Assembly: GCA_013365325.1 (NCBI GenBank)
Contig: JABVXV010000489.1
Location: 1-34,490 of the forward strand
From: Dipetalonema caudispina
Taxonomy: Eukaryota; Nematoda; Chromadorea; Rhabditida; Onchocercidae
Length of the DNA: 34,490 bases
Direction: 5' to 3'
Shown here one piece after another: positions 10,996 to 23,050 of this stretch. The first letter of the stretch is position 1. Each line of letters opens with the position of its first letter. The position numbers and the translations under genes were made by a program. The notes beneath the pieces were generated by a model that did not search any database, was not told where the DNA came from, and saw only the letters and a program-made list of their open reading frames with translations.

Positions 10996-13237
10996 AACAA
11001 TTAAAATATTAATTTTGATCATTTTGCCAATATCACTTCAAATTTTCCCTAATATTTATTTGAAAAAAAAAAACAGAGGGAAAGAGGGATCTTTTTCTTT
11101 ATAAATTAGCAAAAGTAATTGTATTCTTATGTTTGTTGACATTTCTATAAACATATCATTCCATTAAATTCTTTGTTTTCTTTTAAAAAAAAGAGAAAGG
11201 GAAAGAGATTAAGTGTGAGATGAAAAGAGAGAATGACAGAAGCCTAGAATAAAACATTTCCGCATAATCCATGTAATTCCCTAAAGTTGAAAGGGGAAAG
11301 GAAAGAATTTAATTTCTAAAGAATCTTTTGAACCCATTAAATATTTGATAAGTTCAAAAAATTCTTCAAAAGTTAGAAAACGTTATATATTATTTCACAA
11401 TTTGAAGTATTATTTTAATTTTAATTAAATCAATCATTCTTTAACCCTACTTCATAATAAACCTGCAAAATTTCCATTTCAACCAAACAATAACACATTA
11501 TGCAAGTTATGAATTGTATTAATTATTATTGTAATTAATATAAATTGTCTTCACAAAGTTTAGGCTGAATATATGCATGGAGTAATGAATTAAATCATCA
11601 CATTTTTTTTTTTTTTTTAATATCATATTTCAGCTTTATTCATTCCCCAATTCAATATTATTTTTCATTTATATATCTAACACAACAAAAGTCAAATATT
11701 GTCATTATCACTATTACCATCATTATCACTAATATATCATGATAATATAATGAAACTATTGACTATTACAAATAATTATAAAAAAGTGTTCGCCAGTTAA
11801 TTGAATGGATGAATATATTTGATAAAATAAATTAACACTGAATGAAATTGTCATCGAAAATTAATAATAAATGATTCTTATGGATGATAAACAATGTTTT
11901 TATTCTTTAGGTGCTTTAAGATTTTTCGGTACAACCATTACGATTTAATAGTAAAATAATTATTTAAGCAATAATAATATGAATACATATCTATTTTAAT
12001 AAAAAAGATTTTTTTTTCTCCACATTTTTCTATTAATTTCTATTTCCAATTTATATTAATGTCATACAGCAATTTCTCACTGAGAATATGCGGGTTTTAA
12101 AATTATTCATTTTATTCAAATAAATATTAATTAATTCCTTCAATTTGGTGTAATAGAAAATTTTCGAGAATTATTGCATTAAAAACTTGAAAGAAAAAAA
12201 TATGCTAAATATTTCATAGCGATAATTTATTCTATCCCGACAGATATTTGATTAATCATGCATCTCTATTGTTATCATATACTGTTGTTATCATCTTATC
12301 ATTTTATCATCGTGTTATATTTCTAATATAGATTAATATAACAGTTATAAAAACAAACAGAAAACTCAAATAGGAAATTATTAGAGTATTATTATTTGAA
12401 TAAATTATTTCATTATCATTTAGTTTGTTTTTAATTTTCAGACTTGTCTGAATTGCTATTTGCTCTTCCACATTCAAATTCTTTTTTGCTAATTTTTTCA
12501 AATATGCTATTATTTTAAGTAGGAAGAATGCATTCTTTAAAATAATTTTTCATTTTCAATATTCTTTTATGCCACCTTAATGTTTTCTTTCTGCGATTTT
12601 TTATTTTTTCTTTTCATTCAAAATACTGCTAGAAACAAGATGAATCTTTGTGGAAGAAGCAACAATTTAATAATTACGAATTGTCTGCTTGGTGAGCGTT
12701 GCTTTATCGGTTATTCCGGATCAAGTACTGGAAAGAAAGAAAAAGGGCTATTTCTCAATTATATCAAAAAATACTAATTTTTAATTTCAATCAAATTATC
12801 ATTCGTACTATGAAAAAGTAATTGGTGAAGAAGTTGGTATTAATTTCAAAAAATTTTAAAAGGATATTTTAAAACTTATTAAATGCTGCTTAAAGTTAAA
12901 AATCGTATAATGAAAATAAATTGTACACGAAAGGAGCTAATTGATTATTAAATAATGGAAATGGTATTTCTAGGACGTATTTCTCAATCAGTGAAACTGA
13001 AACATGAAATATTTGTTAAAATATTTTCCTAAAATTAAACTACTAAAACTTTTAAAATACACTTTTTTTAAATTGGAAAACTTTAAAAAGATAGTGGAAA
13101 AAAAACCATTTAACAAAATATAAGAAAATGTATTTTAGAAAAAAAGCTGAGAAGAATTTTTTGTTCTGTTTTTCTAAAAAAAATGGAAGTAAAAGAGATA
13201 TGGATAATTCCAAATGTAATAGCTTAAATATATATGT
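10996..13237. other. AT-rich non-coding stretch
   Basis: No gene is supported with confidence. A minus-strand frame at 12307-12501 is Ile/Asn/Lys-rich chance sequence. A 65-codon plus-strand frame at 12580-12777 has a secretory look and is described separately. The rest is poly-T, poly-A and short AT words. Confidence 0.45.
12580..12777 (+). CDS. Possible small secreted-type peptide, hypothetical
   Basis: This is a true ATG frame of 65 codons ending in TAA. It opens with a hydrophobic run, MFSFCDFLFFLFIQNTA, which resembles a signal peptide with a possible cleavage after NTA. It continues with a less AT-rich segment containing three Cys (NLCGRSNN, ITNCLLGERCFIGYSG) and a basic tail ending KKY. 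I recognise no family. A second ATG lies at codon 21. There is no clear acceptor or promoter, and chance is a real possibility in a frame this short. Confidence 0.15.
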   Translation: MFSFCDFLFFLFIQNTARNKMNLCGRSNNLIITNCLLGERCFIGYSGSSTGKKEKGLFLNYIKKY

Positions 13238-13267
13238 GAAAGAAAGAGAGAGAGAGAGAAAGAGAGG
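13238..13267. repeat. (GA)n microsatellite, imperfect
   Basis: The plus strand reads GAAAGAAAGAG followed by a pure GA run, then GAAAGAGAGG. It is a purine-only stretch that continues in degenerate form to about 13290. Confidence 0.9.
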
Positions 13268-13502
13268 TAGAACGAAGAGAAGAAAGCAAGAAATATGATG
13301 ACAATTAAATGGAGTTAATTGAATTTAACAGATGCAAAAAGAGAAAAAAAGAAGAAAAAAAATTTCTTCTGTGTGGATACATTCTAATGGTTTGCATTTC
13401 ACTTTATCTTCAACAATATGCAAAAAAAAAAAACAAAAAAAAAAGCAGAAAAGAATACTTTTTATATCACTGATTATCATTTATGACAATTTTTCTCTAA
13501 CT

Positions 13503-13745
13503 ACCTCTCCCTCTCTCTCGTCTTAACTCCGATATAATCATCTGTCTATTTCAATATATATAATATAATCACTTGAATAATCATTATTGATATATTTTCT
13601 CTCTCTCCCACATCTTTCCCTCTCCTGATGTAATCATTTCATCTTATAATCATTTAAAAAATTCTAATAACTTCTCCTTCTCTTCTTCCCTTTTTCTCTC
13701 TGATATAATTACTATTCCATCTTATAATCACTGATTACTTAAATT
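13503..13745. repeat. Degenerate CT-rich tandem repeat, three units
   Basis: Three successive units pair a CT-rich block with GATATAATCA-like and (ATCT)TATAATCA words. The GATATAAT/GATGTAAT word falls at 13531, 13627 and 13702. The second and third units also share TTTCATCTTATAATCA or TTCCATCTTATAATCA. Period varies from 75 to 96 bases, so the array is old and indel-ridden. Confidence 0.6.
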
Positions 13746-14118
13746 TCTGATCATTCAAATAATCGCCTTTAATCTTTCGCATACTGTTATATTTATTTTC
13801 CATTTCCGATATCATTTTTATTGTAATACTTTTTAATCCTAATGTGTTAATTTGAAAAAAAGCATACACATATAACTTTGAAAATTAATATATTAATTCA
13901 TGGAATGATTATATAATTCGCTGTTGTTGTTGGTATAATCATTTATTATTTGCTAAATTTCTATAAAAATTTACTACTGCTTGTTTTTTGGTTATCTTTC
14001 ACGAAATTAAAAATGATAAATATAATGAGGCAACAAAAAACTGCAAAAATCTTATAATAATAGCGATCAATTTGATTTCAAAATTTAAAGAAAGCAGGAA
14101 AGATATGAAGGAATTTGG
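13746..14118. other. AT-rich spacer
   Basis: I see nothing beyond AT-rich words. The plus-strand frame at 13988-14176 runs into the AAT array and is not a gene. Confidence 0.5.
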
Positions 14119-14162
14119 AATAATAATAATAATATTAATAATAATAATAATAATAATAATAA
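14119..14162. repeat. (AAT)n array, left arm of opposed pair
   Basis: AAT units have one AATATT interruption near the left end. The array lies 29 bases from a longer ATT array in the opposite sense, so the two can pair in many registers. Confidence 0.95.
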
Positions 14163-14191
14163 CTAGAAGCGATTAAGGAAAACATATTGTC

Positions 14192-14202
14192 ATTATTATT
14201 AA

Positions 14203-14293
<91 letters not shown>

Positions 14294-14307
14294 GTTATTA
14301 TTATTAT
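14192..14307. repeat. (ATT)n array, right arm of opposed pair
   Basis: The array has about 38 ATT units with an AATATT interruption near its left end and one GTT variant near its right end. Open frames across it read as poly-Leu (plus) and poly-Asn (minus) and are artefacts. Confidence 0.97.
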
Positions 14308-17300
14308 ACGTCAAACAGCTATTATTATGCCTTGCGACTAATTCATATTTTGCAAAAACAATGAAGTTTTTATGCACTTCCTTTTTTTTTGTTGGTAATG
14401 AATTTTTTCATTACTTCTAATTCTTACTAATTTATAACATAATGCTAATTAATTATTTTTGTAGCATTACCATAGACAATAATATGGTGATATTGAAATT
14501 TCTGATTTAGACACGTAATATTCTTAAAATTTGTATATAATTACAATCGCTAAATTTGACGAATTCTAATGGACGTTATTGGACTATTCGATTTTTCTTT
14601 CCTTTTCCTAACAGTATTTCTAAATTTTACATACTTTTGATTAGAACCATTTGAAGCTTTCTCAACCAATTCTTCTATCTTTTTATGAAAGTAAAGACTC
14701 TAAGTTTGATTCAACAAAAATCATTAATATCTAGTCTAATTAGAATTTCAGCTATACAACACTTGTTCAATCAAAACATTAATTTAAGTGTTTAAATGCT
14801 ACTGTTGAAGATTCAAGCTCAATCATTGATCTGAACTAAACAATACAGTCTTTATACAGGAAGTACAAATTGACAATTTGAAAATCGTTAGCATTCCTTA
14901 ATTAACAGTTGAAGAATTACTGTCACTTCCTGTTGACAATTCGGCAATTACTATCACTGTCACTGAAATCACTAAAAGTGATTGGTTTTACAAATTCTAT
15001 CGATAAGAAGGCTTTCCTAATGATTTATCAAATAAAATCAAAACAACAATAATTCTTTTAAAAACAGGATGAAAACATATTTTATCGTTTTTTAATAAAT
15101 TTTTATTAAAATCAGTTCCTGATAAATATTTATGGCAAACAGGCAATTAAATTTAGATGCAAATAAAAAGATTATAATAAATAATTAATTAATCTCTATT
15201 TCTCATCGTATACTGTACTAAACTGCCATAATCGTTTGCTTATATGCATTACATATAGTACATTGTACCGTTAAAAATATAAATATTTTTTAATAAAATT
15301 TCATTTTACTTATTCCTACTTTAATAAATTTTTTGTTTTTGAAAAGATAAATTTTTGCTTCTTTGCTTCAATTTTTTCTTCAATATGAAAATTTGAAAAA
15401 TATCAACTTAAAAATTCGAATTGCATATTCATTATGGCTCTTTTTGATTACTGAGGTAAAAAAAAAAGCGAAAACAAGCAACTTGCCAAGTATTAATATT
15501 TGTTCAAGCTATTCTATTCATATAAGTCGTTGTTGAGGTACTAATTAAAATGCAGCAAAATTTTAGAAAAAATGAAATTGCTCAATTTCTACTCTCAAAA
15601 AATACATTTTAAAATTAGTGGAAATTCTGAATCATTCATACGTTCACGTAAGAATTTTATTCACACTTCTTGAAATTTATTCGAATTAAATATTGATAAA
15701 ATTTGTTTTATTCCTCTAGATCAATTTATAAAAATGATAAACACGATCAATAAATAAAAAAGCAATCAATTTTCTGTCTGTAAACATCGTAATAAAACGC
15801 ATTTCGTTTCGATATATAAAAAGGGTTAAAGGTTAAAATTAATTAAAAATTTAAACATTATGTATTTTCATTGCGATGAAGAAAAGAATGATTTATATTC
15901 ATTAATATTTAAATTTTAATAATGATAATATTTAAATTGTCCAACTCATTTTTTAATTCGAGGAATGTGTTCATGAAACCCATGATAGTTAACATTTGCA
16001 AAAAATACGTGAAGTGAAAAAATAAACTTATAATTTAAATAATCTCAATATTAGACAAACCGAAACATTTCAGTAAGAAAATGATTGATTAGCAGATAGG
16101 TAAATTGGAATCAAGCATAACAAACAATGCAATGATAAATAAATTTGTTTTTTTTTCAAAAGCTTTAAAAAAAAAATTTTTTTTCAAAAGAGCATTCTCT
16201 GAAATGGATCAAGAATTTGCTTTAAAAAAGTAAAATTTTCAAATTTGCCCCAGTGTCTACAAAAATTTACGAAATTTATTTGAAAATTCATCGCAATATG
16301 TAAATGTTTTTACAGTGACAACCCTTCGTAATTGAAATGACATTTATTATTTAAGATTCCGATTGCATAGTTTTTTAATTTTAAAATTAGAATTTCTAAT
16401 TTGAAGAAAAATTATCGTAACTCATAGCTGGTTTGTAGTGATAACAACAGTTTTAACATTAACTTTTTAAATTATAATTAAGTTTAAAAGAATATATTTG
16501 TTATTCAAAATACTACGGCAAATAATATGTTTGTACTCACAAATAAAAAAGTGTGTTTTTTCTGTAGCGTAGAAAATTACATTTCAAATTCCATGAATTC
16601 ATGCAAGCCATTTTTTCCCGACAAAAACAAAAAAAAAAAATGAAAAAAAAATCGAAACAATTGAAGGAATCACTAATGAATATCGCAGATAAGGCAGCAC
16701 CGAAATTCATTTAAAATTCTCAACTTGATCGAATTTATTCAAATTTTACATGTTGTTGTCAAACTTTGGTTAGACATTGTAGTATGGAAGAATTAAGAGC
16801 TTTTTGTTGACAATTTGTTGACCAACTAAAAGCGCTGCATTGATTTATCAGTTATATATCTCGGCTGTAATTATTCCGCCAGGATTTAGAAAAAATAAAA
16901 AAGAAAAACTTTAATAGCAAAAACAGGCCGAATCATTCATTCATCATGACCCGTTCTTTTAGTGCAATGCAATTTTGGTAAGTGCCTTAGAAATGCTTTC
17001 TTCCTGACACTTAGTCAAATGATTGTCAGAAGTTATCGAATTCGTCACACGTTAAATCCGATGCAAAATTACTTCGGATCAGAGAAGACAACATTTCATT
17101 TCACAACAACAATTCTTTTGTTTATAGTTCAAGTTAATGATCACTCATTTATCAAATATTTCCATCTTTTCCAGTTTATTCCAAATGTTGAACGAAAATA
17201 AAATCCTTCTGTTTAAACTTTTTCAATCATTATAAGGATAGAAGTTTCAAAATAAGTAATTACACTTAATTGATCATTGTCAACTTCTTTTGTCATTTTC

Positions 17301-18462
17301 AGCAATTTTTCTTCTCGAATCATCAACGAGATTCCTGGAGTCAAACACATTGTTAATATTTATGAGTTGTTCCTTTTCGCTAAATTTGAATGAAATAAAA
17401 AAAGTGCTACTCCAATTTACTTTTTTGTCAAGTTTTTCTACCATAAATTAAAATAAAAGACTAAAATATACAAAAGAAAAAATAATTAATTATAATTCTT
17501 TAGCAAAAAAAGAAATGTTTATTAAGATGGCATATAATATAGACATTGTTATTTACGAATAATTTCCAATACGAAATGAAATGAAATAAAATTTCAACAG
17601 TACAAAGATTATTGTAAAATAATTTCAGAAGCAAACTTTTAACTGAATTATTACGGTAATGAATGTGTTAATGTCAACAGAATGCCTTAGAAATAATGCA
17701 AATTAAAACTTACAATATTCATAATTCCACTTTGGTAAACATAATTCCATTATGGTTGTAATCATCAATTAATGATTGCATTAATTTTGGTAAATATAAA
17801 TTTATCGTTACTTCTAATATATTCTTTGTTATTTTTTCCAGATTGGAGAAATGGAAATTATTAACTATTTGCATTTTATTTAATTACTAATTTGTATTTA
17901 TACAAGGAAATTTCTTATCAAATTGGTATAAGTTTATTTCGGTATTAAAATGAACATTGCTTGGTTAATAAATCTTACTTCCTAAATTTTTCAAGTATCT
18001 TAACCTAATTTATTGATAAAAACTTCTAAATCGTTCGATCTCATTATTATCATCAAATGAACAATATAATATATGATATCATAGACATATCTATTTAGCT
18101 TTATCTCACTTTTCTTCAACTAACATCCAATATATAACGACATTTCTGATTGTTGACTTTGTTACACATAGATATGATCATGATAATCAGGATATTGTAA
18201 TCATGAAATGAAAGCATATTCGTCAGAATTACCTTCAAATTTATAATTATGCTTTCATGATAAAATGAAAAACTAGAAATTACCAGAAATCATCATAATA
18301 ATAGCTTGATTGTTGTGAATTCAATGACTGTACTTCAAAATCAAAAAATTAAATAGCTTAAAATTACTGCATTTTCTCGAAAAAAAAAAAGGAAAAGAAA
18401 AAAAACATTAATTCATAATGACAATGATTTGATTAATCAGGAATTATAGAAGAACTCTATAC
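14308..18462. other. AT-rich non-coding stretch
   Basis: No gene is supported. The plus-strand frame at 16962-17201 starts from GTG and lacks any domain I know. It overlaps a perfect GTAAGT donor at 16978, which follows a short ATG frame from 16946 (MTRSFSAMQF). This could be a tiny first exon but has no other support. A modest inverted repeat around ATGAAAGCATA and TATGCTTTCAT lies at about 18202-18265. Otherwise only homopolymers and short AT words are visible. Confidence 0.45.
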
Positions 18463-18481
18463 ATATATATATATATATATA
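18463..18481. repeat. (AT)n microsatellite
   Basis: Alternating AT run of about nine units. Confidence 0.9.
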
Positions 18482-18569
18482 GCATTTTTGAATAGCTCAA
18501 ACATTATGATCAGATTTCGGCAATCATTTATCCATCCAATCCAGTTTTCTCCATTTCTCTCCGATATTA

Positions 18570-18597
18570 TTTTTAATATATATATATATATATTAAA
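18570..18597. repeat. (TA)n palindrome flanked by T and A runs
   Basis: A TTTTTAA to TTAAAAA palindrome surrounds an alternating TA core. The whole is self-complementary and could extrude as a cruciform. Probably simple sequence. Confidence 0.85.
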
Positions 18598-18719
18598 AAC
18601 AAAAAAAGAAAAAAAATAAAAAACAAATTATAAACATACCCATTTTTTCTCTATTTTCTTTAAATATTATTTTACCTAAAAATTTCTATAGCATAAATAT
18701 TTATTTTACTTAATATATG

Positions 18720-18741
18720 CAAAAAAAAAAAAAAAAAAAAA
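18720..18741. repeat. Poly-A homopolymer, about 21 A
   Basis: An A run is followed within 100 bases by a poly-T run (18811-18827) in the opposite sense. Confidence 0.9.
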
Positions 18742-20185
18742 GAACATGTGCGTATATTTTTTTTGGAACTTAAACAAAAAAAAAAAAGGAAAAGTAAGCG
18801 ATGCTTCTATTTTTTTTTTTTTTTTTTCATTTTGATGTTGTCGGATTAGTAGAAAAATTTCAATCACATCATAACTTTTTCTTTATATTTAAATAAGACA
18901 ATTTTTTTCGACATTTAAACATTTTCCTTTTAAGTTATGCTTCTTGCATTCATCTAAATATGTCTAATGTTTTGCAATTATCAAAATAAAAAATGAGACA
19001 ATGAGAAGATTTGATTGATATCGAATACTTGAGAGGATAATAGTACCAAAATTTGTGCAAGGAAGATTTATCAAAATACTTTATTTATTTCTTCATCTTT
19101 TTTCCTCTCTTACCCTTTCTCTCTCTCTCTCTTCTCCTTTCTCCTCTTAATTCCCAATTTTTAAATTTAAAATTTCTCAAGCAAAAGTTTGATAGTGTGA
19201 TATATCAACAACGATATTAAGAATTTCATGAATTATCCACCCAACAAATGAAGCAGTTTCGTTGGTTTAGAGGAGGAAATAATTACGAAATAATCTTTTT
19301 CCTCTTTTCTCCTTTTCTAATTGAAATCAACAAATGAGAAATTAATTTAAAAAAAAAAAGGAATATTCGATAACAAATTTTTATTAACAAATTATTTCGA
19401 GAATAATATTGGTTTAATAGTTTTGATGCAGGAAACAAATAGATTTATGGCAAGTGAGAAGGATAGAAATGTATTAAGATTTGAAAGCAAAATCTATGGA
19501 AAGTGATATTTTGCTTTTGAATTTTAACAGCATTTCTAATACTAAATTAAATTAAGTGAATATAAACATCTAAATATACGCGCAAAGAAAAAAAAAACAA
19601 TAAACGTACACGTAAAAAAAGTGAAAACGTATAAATTTCATGTATATAAAATAATATACTCATTGATAATTTGTAGCAATTAAATAATTACAGCAAATAA
19701 GCAAATTTCAATTAATATTTCAATAATTTCGAATAATTTTTTTTAAAAAAAGAAAAAAGTACTTTGAAATTTAAAATCATTCGCAATATAAATTTTTCAA
19801 TAGAAACTAGTTAAGATTAAGCATAGAAAAAGTTATGCTTTTCAAAAATTTATTAAGTTTATGTTTATTTCCATTTACCGGACTATTTGACTGAATTTTC
19901 AAGGGATTGGTGAACAGGTGAAAAATGGAAAATCAAAGAAAAAAATAGGAAGTTTACGATAAATTTATTATTACGACTTAACGTATGTATAGCATATAAC
20001 AAATTATGATTAAACTATAATTAATAACAAAATTATTAATTCACTCATGTTTACGCATGAAGTAATGATATTTCCTGATAACAGATGAATTATTCTGATC
20101 ATGAATTTCGAAAACCGTATTATTTGAAATTTATCCGGAAGCAACTTTACACAAACAAACGATAATTTGTAGACGTTATTGAGAA
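18742..20185. other. AT-rich non-coding stretch
   Basis: No gene is supported. It contains a pyrimidine-rich CT segment at 19095-19148 and several A tracts. The minus-strand frame at 20010-20201 has no recognisable features. Confidence 0.5.
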
Positions 20186-20238
20186 TACTAACTAATTTCA
20201 TATCCTTTGATTCATGTTAAACTTACACCGTATTCGTT

Positions 20239-20257
20239 ATCCCTCTCTCAGGTAAGT
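20239..20257 (+). promoter_or_regulatory. Juxtaposed splice acceptor and donor (recursive-splice-like)
   Basis: The plus strand reads ATCCCTCTCTCAG immediately followed by GTAAGT, so a strong pyrimidine-tract acceptor abuts a consensus donor. A perfect TACTAAC branch-point-like word lies about 60 bases upstream (20186-20192). This is the signature of a zero-length-exon recursive splice site in long introns. It could equally be the donor of a short exon, since an ATG frame from 20214 runs stop-free into CAG|GTAAGT. Confidence 0.35.
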
Positions 20258-21540
20258 TAGCCAGATTACTTGCTTATCCTCAAATATAATTTTTCGCTAC
20301 AGTATCATTACAGTCTACTCTAATGTGTAATCACAACGGTATTTTTTACCGAATTTGTTCCTGAACTTACTGTATTTATATGATTGAAGATTACTAGTCA
20401 CTATCCAATTTTTATCATTATTACGCTTTATTTATTGAATATGCCATTATTTATTGAATATGTCACTATTATCACTTTCCCTTCTAGTCAAGAGAAATTG
20501 AATTATTCAAAAAAAAAAAAAAAAAAATGCTCTACACTGATTAAAATGCAATTAATAGCATAATTAGTGAAAAAATGAGAAGAAAGGAACGAAATTGAAA
20601 TTAAAACAAATTAAAAATAAGTCAAATTTGTAATCAGAAAAACAACGAGTAAGATTCTAAACAATATTAAATTACCATTACATCCAATTAATCAACTGAT
20701 GAGAAAAAACTGAATCGGTTGGAAAGTTAAAAGAAATGAAAATGCTAAGACTAATAACCCACTTGGGGAAGCACGGAACGGTGGAATGAGGAGGTAAAAT
20801 TAATTATCGTCGAATAGTATCATCATGAAATGGGAAGCTCCAAATCACTTTAAAGTCGTAAAAGATGATTTTATTGTGGAACACATCACTTATTTTCTCT
20901 TTTTAGCTATCCTTTTATGTAAATTTGGTAATCAAATTTCAAAGAAAAGCATTTCTGCTTTCTTTCAAAAAGCCGTTATATAAAATATGCACTACAAATT
21001 TTCTGCGGGCAAAACTTTCTAATAGGTACAGCCAAATAATTGATCTTTCCAGATATTAAGAAAATTAATGGGACAAAATAGATGCGAAAGTTTCCTGTTT
21101 GAAACAAGCATTTTAGTTAATTAAATAATTTGAAGTGATGTAAGTATAGATGACTTTTTAATATATAGCAATTTAATGCAGGATATTTTCCAATTGTCCA
21201 GACATTGAAATTGACAAATTAATTTAAGAACTTGGAAAATTTGTAATTAAAATATACTTATTTCATAAAATTCAAATATGATAAACAAACAGTGAAAATA
21301 TCAAAAGAATATGGATAAGTAATATTCATGATAACATTTCAATGATACTTCTTTCTCCTTTTTGCTAAGAATGAATTGCAAAATAATTCACTAATTGGAA
21401 ACATAATGATAATTAATTATTTATCAAATCCACATTCAATTCAAATGAATATGGAATGAAGTGTTTGCTTTACTTTAATTCCCGACTAATAGGTCAATTA
21501 ATTTGCAATTAATTCACTATCACTTCGCTGCATAAATGGA
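20258..21540. other. AT-rich non-coding stretch
   Basis: Nothing gene-like is visible. It contains a 20-base direct repeat (20427-20466), a poly-A run at 20510-20527 and a slightly GC-richer patch around 20755-20800 without an open frame. Confidence 0.5.
20427..20466. repeat. 20-bp direct tandem repeat, two copies
   Basis: TTTATTTATTGAATATGCCA is followed directly by a copy differing at two or three positions (TTATTTATTGAATATGTCA). Confidence 0.85.
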
Positions 21541-21735
21541 TAAACAAGCAAATAAACAAATTTGGTTGATAGTTTTAAACGTACAAAAACATTTCTTTTA
21601 GATACAAATAAGACAAACAACTAAATAAGCAAATAAATAAACAAATCTTCCGATTGAAAGTTTCAAATGTCCAAAAATATATTTCTTCACAATAAAGGAA
21701 ACAACTAAACAAGTGAACAAAGAAAATCAGTTAAA
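21541..21735. repeat. Degenerate ~82-bp tandem repeat, about 2.3 units
   Basis: Units start at 21541 (TAAACAAGCAAATAAACAAA), 21622 (TAAATAAGCAAATAAATAAA) and 21706 (TAAACAAGTGAACAAAGAAA). The first two also share a GATTGAAAGTTTCAAATGTCC-like word, a CAAAAA-TATTTCTT word and an end of the form ACAAACAACTAAA. Periods are 81 and 84 bases. It is non-coding in all frames. Confidence 0.8.
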
Positions 21736-22005
21736 AACAACAATAAAATGAAAAGCATTAAAAAAATGAACGATTGAAAAGTATGAGAAAAGAAAATTGC
21801 AACGTTAAATTAATTGACAGGAAGCATTTTTTGATAATGAGAATAAATAATAGATTTGGAAAGTGAAGTTGAAATAATGGATATTATGATATACTTTTCT
21901 TACAAACAATAAAGTAATAAGCGTAATGATGAAGATTTTTCGGCATTATTTCTATAGAGGGAAAATTAATTATCATCATAAGAATAGAACGAATAGTGCT
22001 AATTG

Positions 22006-22006
<1 letters not shown>

Positions 22007-22074
<68 letters not shown>

Positions 22075-22117
22075 GTTATTATTATTATTATTATTATTAT
22101 TGTTATTATTATTATTA
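22007..22117. repeat. (ATT)n microsatellite with two GTT variants
   Basis: About 37 units carry GTT substitutions at two points, giving a poly-Leu artefact in the plus frame. It is similar in length to the array at the left edge. Confidence 0.97.
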
Positions 22118-22938
22118 CTCAGAATAATGGTGTTGTAAATGATGAAAAAGAATGATTAACTGATAACAACGAAAATGAAAATAAACGTTTGTGATATAAA
22201 ATTGATTAGGAGGAAGAAATGAAGAATAAGTTCGAAGCAAATGATGAACGATTCATTGATATTATAATTTTATGGGAGCAAAATCAAAGAGGCTATGATA
22301 TATTCATTAGGAATGATTATTTCCCTAAAATGCGGATTTTGAAGTATTCCTGTTTTAATTTGAAACTTTTAAATTTTTATTCAAAATTTTGGTGGTGCAG
22401 TAGGATAATAAATTAAAACGAGTGAAAAATATAGAAACATTAAAATATTATTGTTTATGAATTTTGATGGATTTCTTTTAAAAAAAAAAAGTTAAACAAA
22501 AAGAAAAAATAATGATATTCACTGATAGGAAATTTGACAATATTAGATTCACACTTTTATTTAGTACTCTGATCAGTTTAGTCCATATCTAAAACCTTTT
22601 CTATCAGACTTATCCATTTTCGTAAACATTTCTCTCTACATTCCAATTAGTTGAAACATTTCCTAAAAGTAAAATATCATCAGTTGTCTCTTACCGCTGT
22701 TGATATGATACATGGCAATCAATTGTTATCAATGTGGTATAGCGTCAGCTGTTAATGATCGTTATGTATTTTCATGTCTAAATCAGTAATAAATTTAAGA
22801 TAATCCTTGAATTAGATAACAAAAAGAGGAAAGAATCCTTCGACTTTTTTTTAATACATTATGATCATATGATGAATAAAGAAGTGATTTACAGTGAGCA
22901 GGAAGAAGGTTGAATGTATATGAAGGAAATCACGATAC
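22118..22938. other. AT-rich non-coding stretch
   Basis: The plus-strand frame at 22219-22416 (65 codons, ATG, rich in Asp, Asn and Phe) has no recognisable domain and no convincing splice context. Nothing else is seen. Confidence 0.45.
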
Positions 22939-23050
22939 TAATGGAAATGAAAGACTTCAAGAGGTAATGAAGAAATGGACGGATTCAGAGGGTAATAAAG
23001 AAATGGAAGGATTCAGAAGACTAATAAGAGAATGAAAGAATTCAGAATTT
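22939..23050. repeat. ~28-bp tandem repeat, four units
   Basis: Units begin TAATGG, TAATGA, TAATAA and TAATAA at 22939, 22965, 22993 and 23022. Each continues with an AAATGGAAGGATTCAGA-like purine-rich body. Spacings are 26, 28 and 29 bases. The period is not a multiple of three, so it is not an obvious protein repeat. Confidence 0.85.

Noticed and set aside
14135..14420. Poly-Asn (minus) and poly-Leu (plus) open frames
   Set aside because: They are translations of the AAT/ATT arrays with no start context or non-repeat domain.
7205..15280. Similar words AGTATATTGTACGGTAA (about 7210) and AGTACATTGTACCGTTA (about 15258) as a dispersed element
   Set aside because: Similarity covers only about 20 bases with no extension on either side.
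16946..16977. Tiny first exon (MTRSFSAMQF) ending at a perfect GTAAGT donor
   Set aside because: A consensus six-base donor after ten codons is expected by chance many times in 34 kb, and no following exon was found.
21926..22138. Poly-Leu open frame
   Set aside because: It is a product of the ATT microsatellite at 22007-22117.
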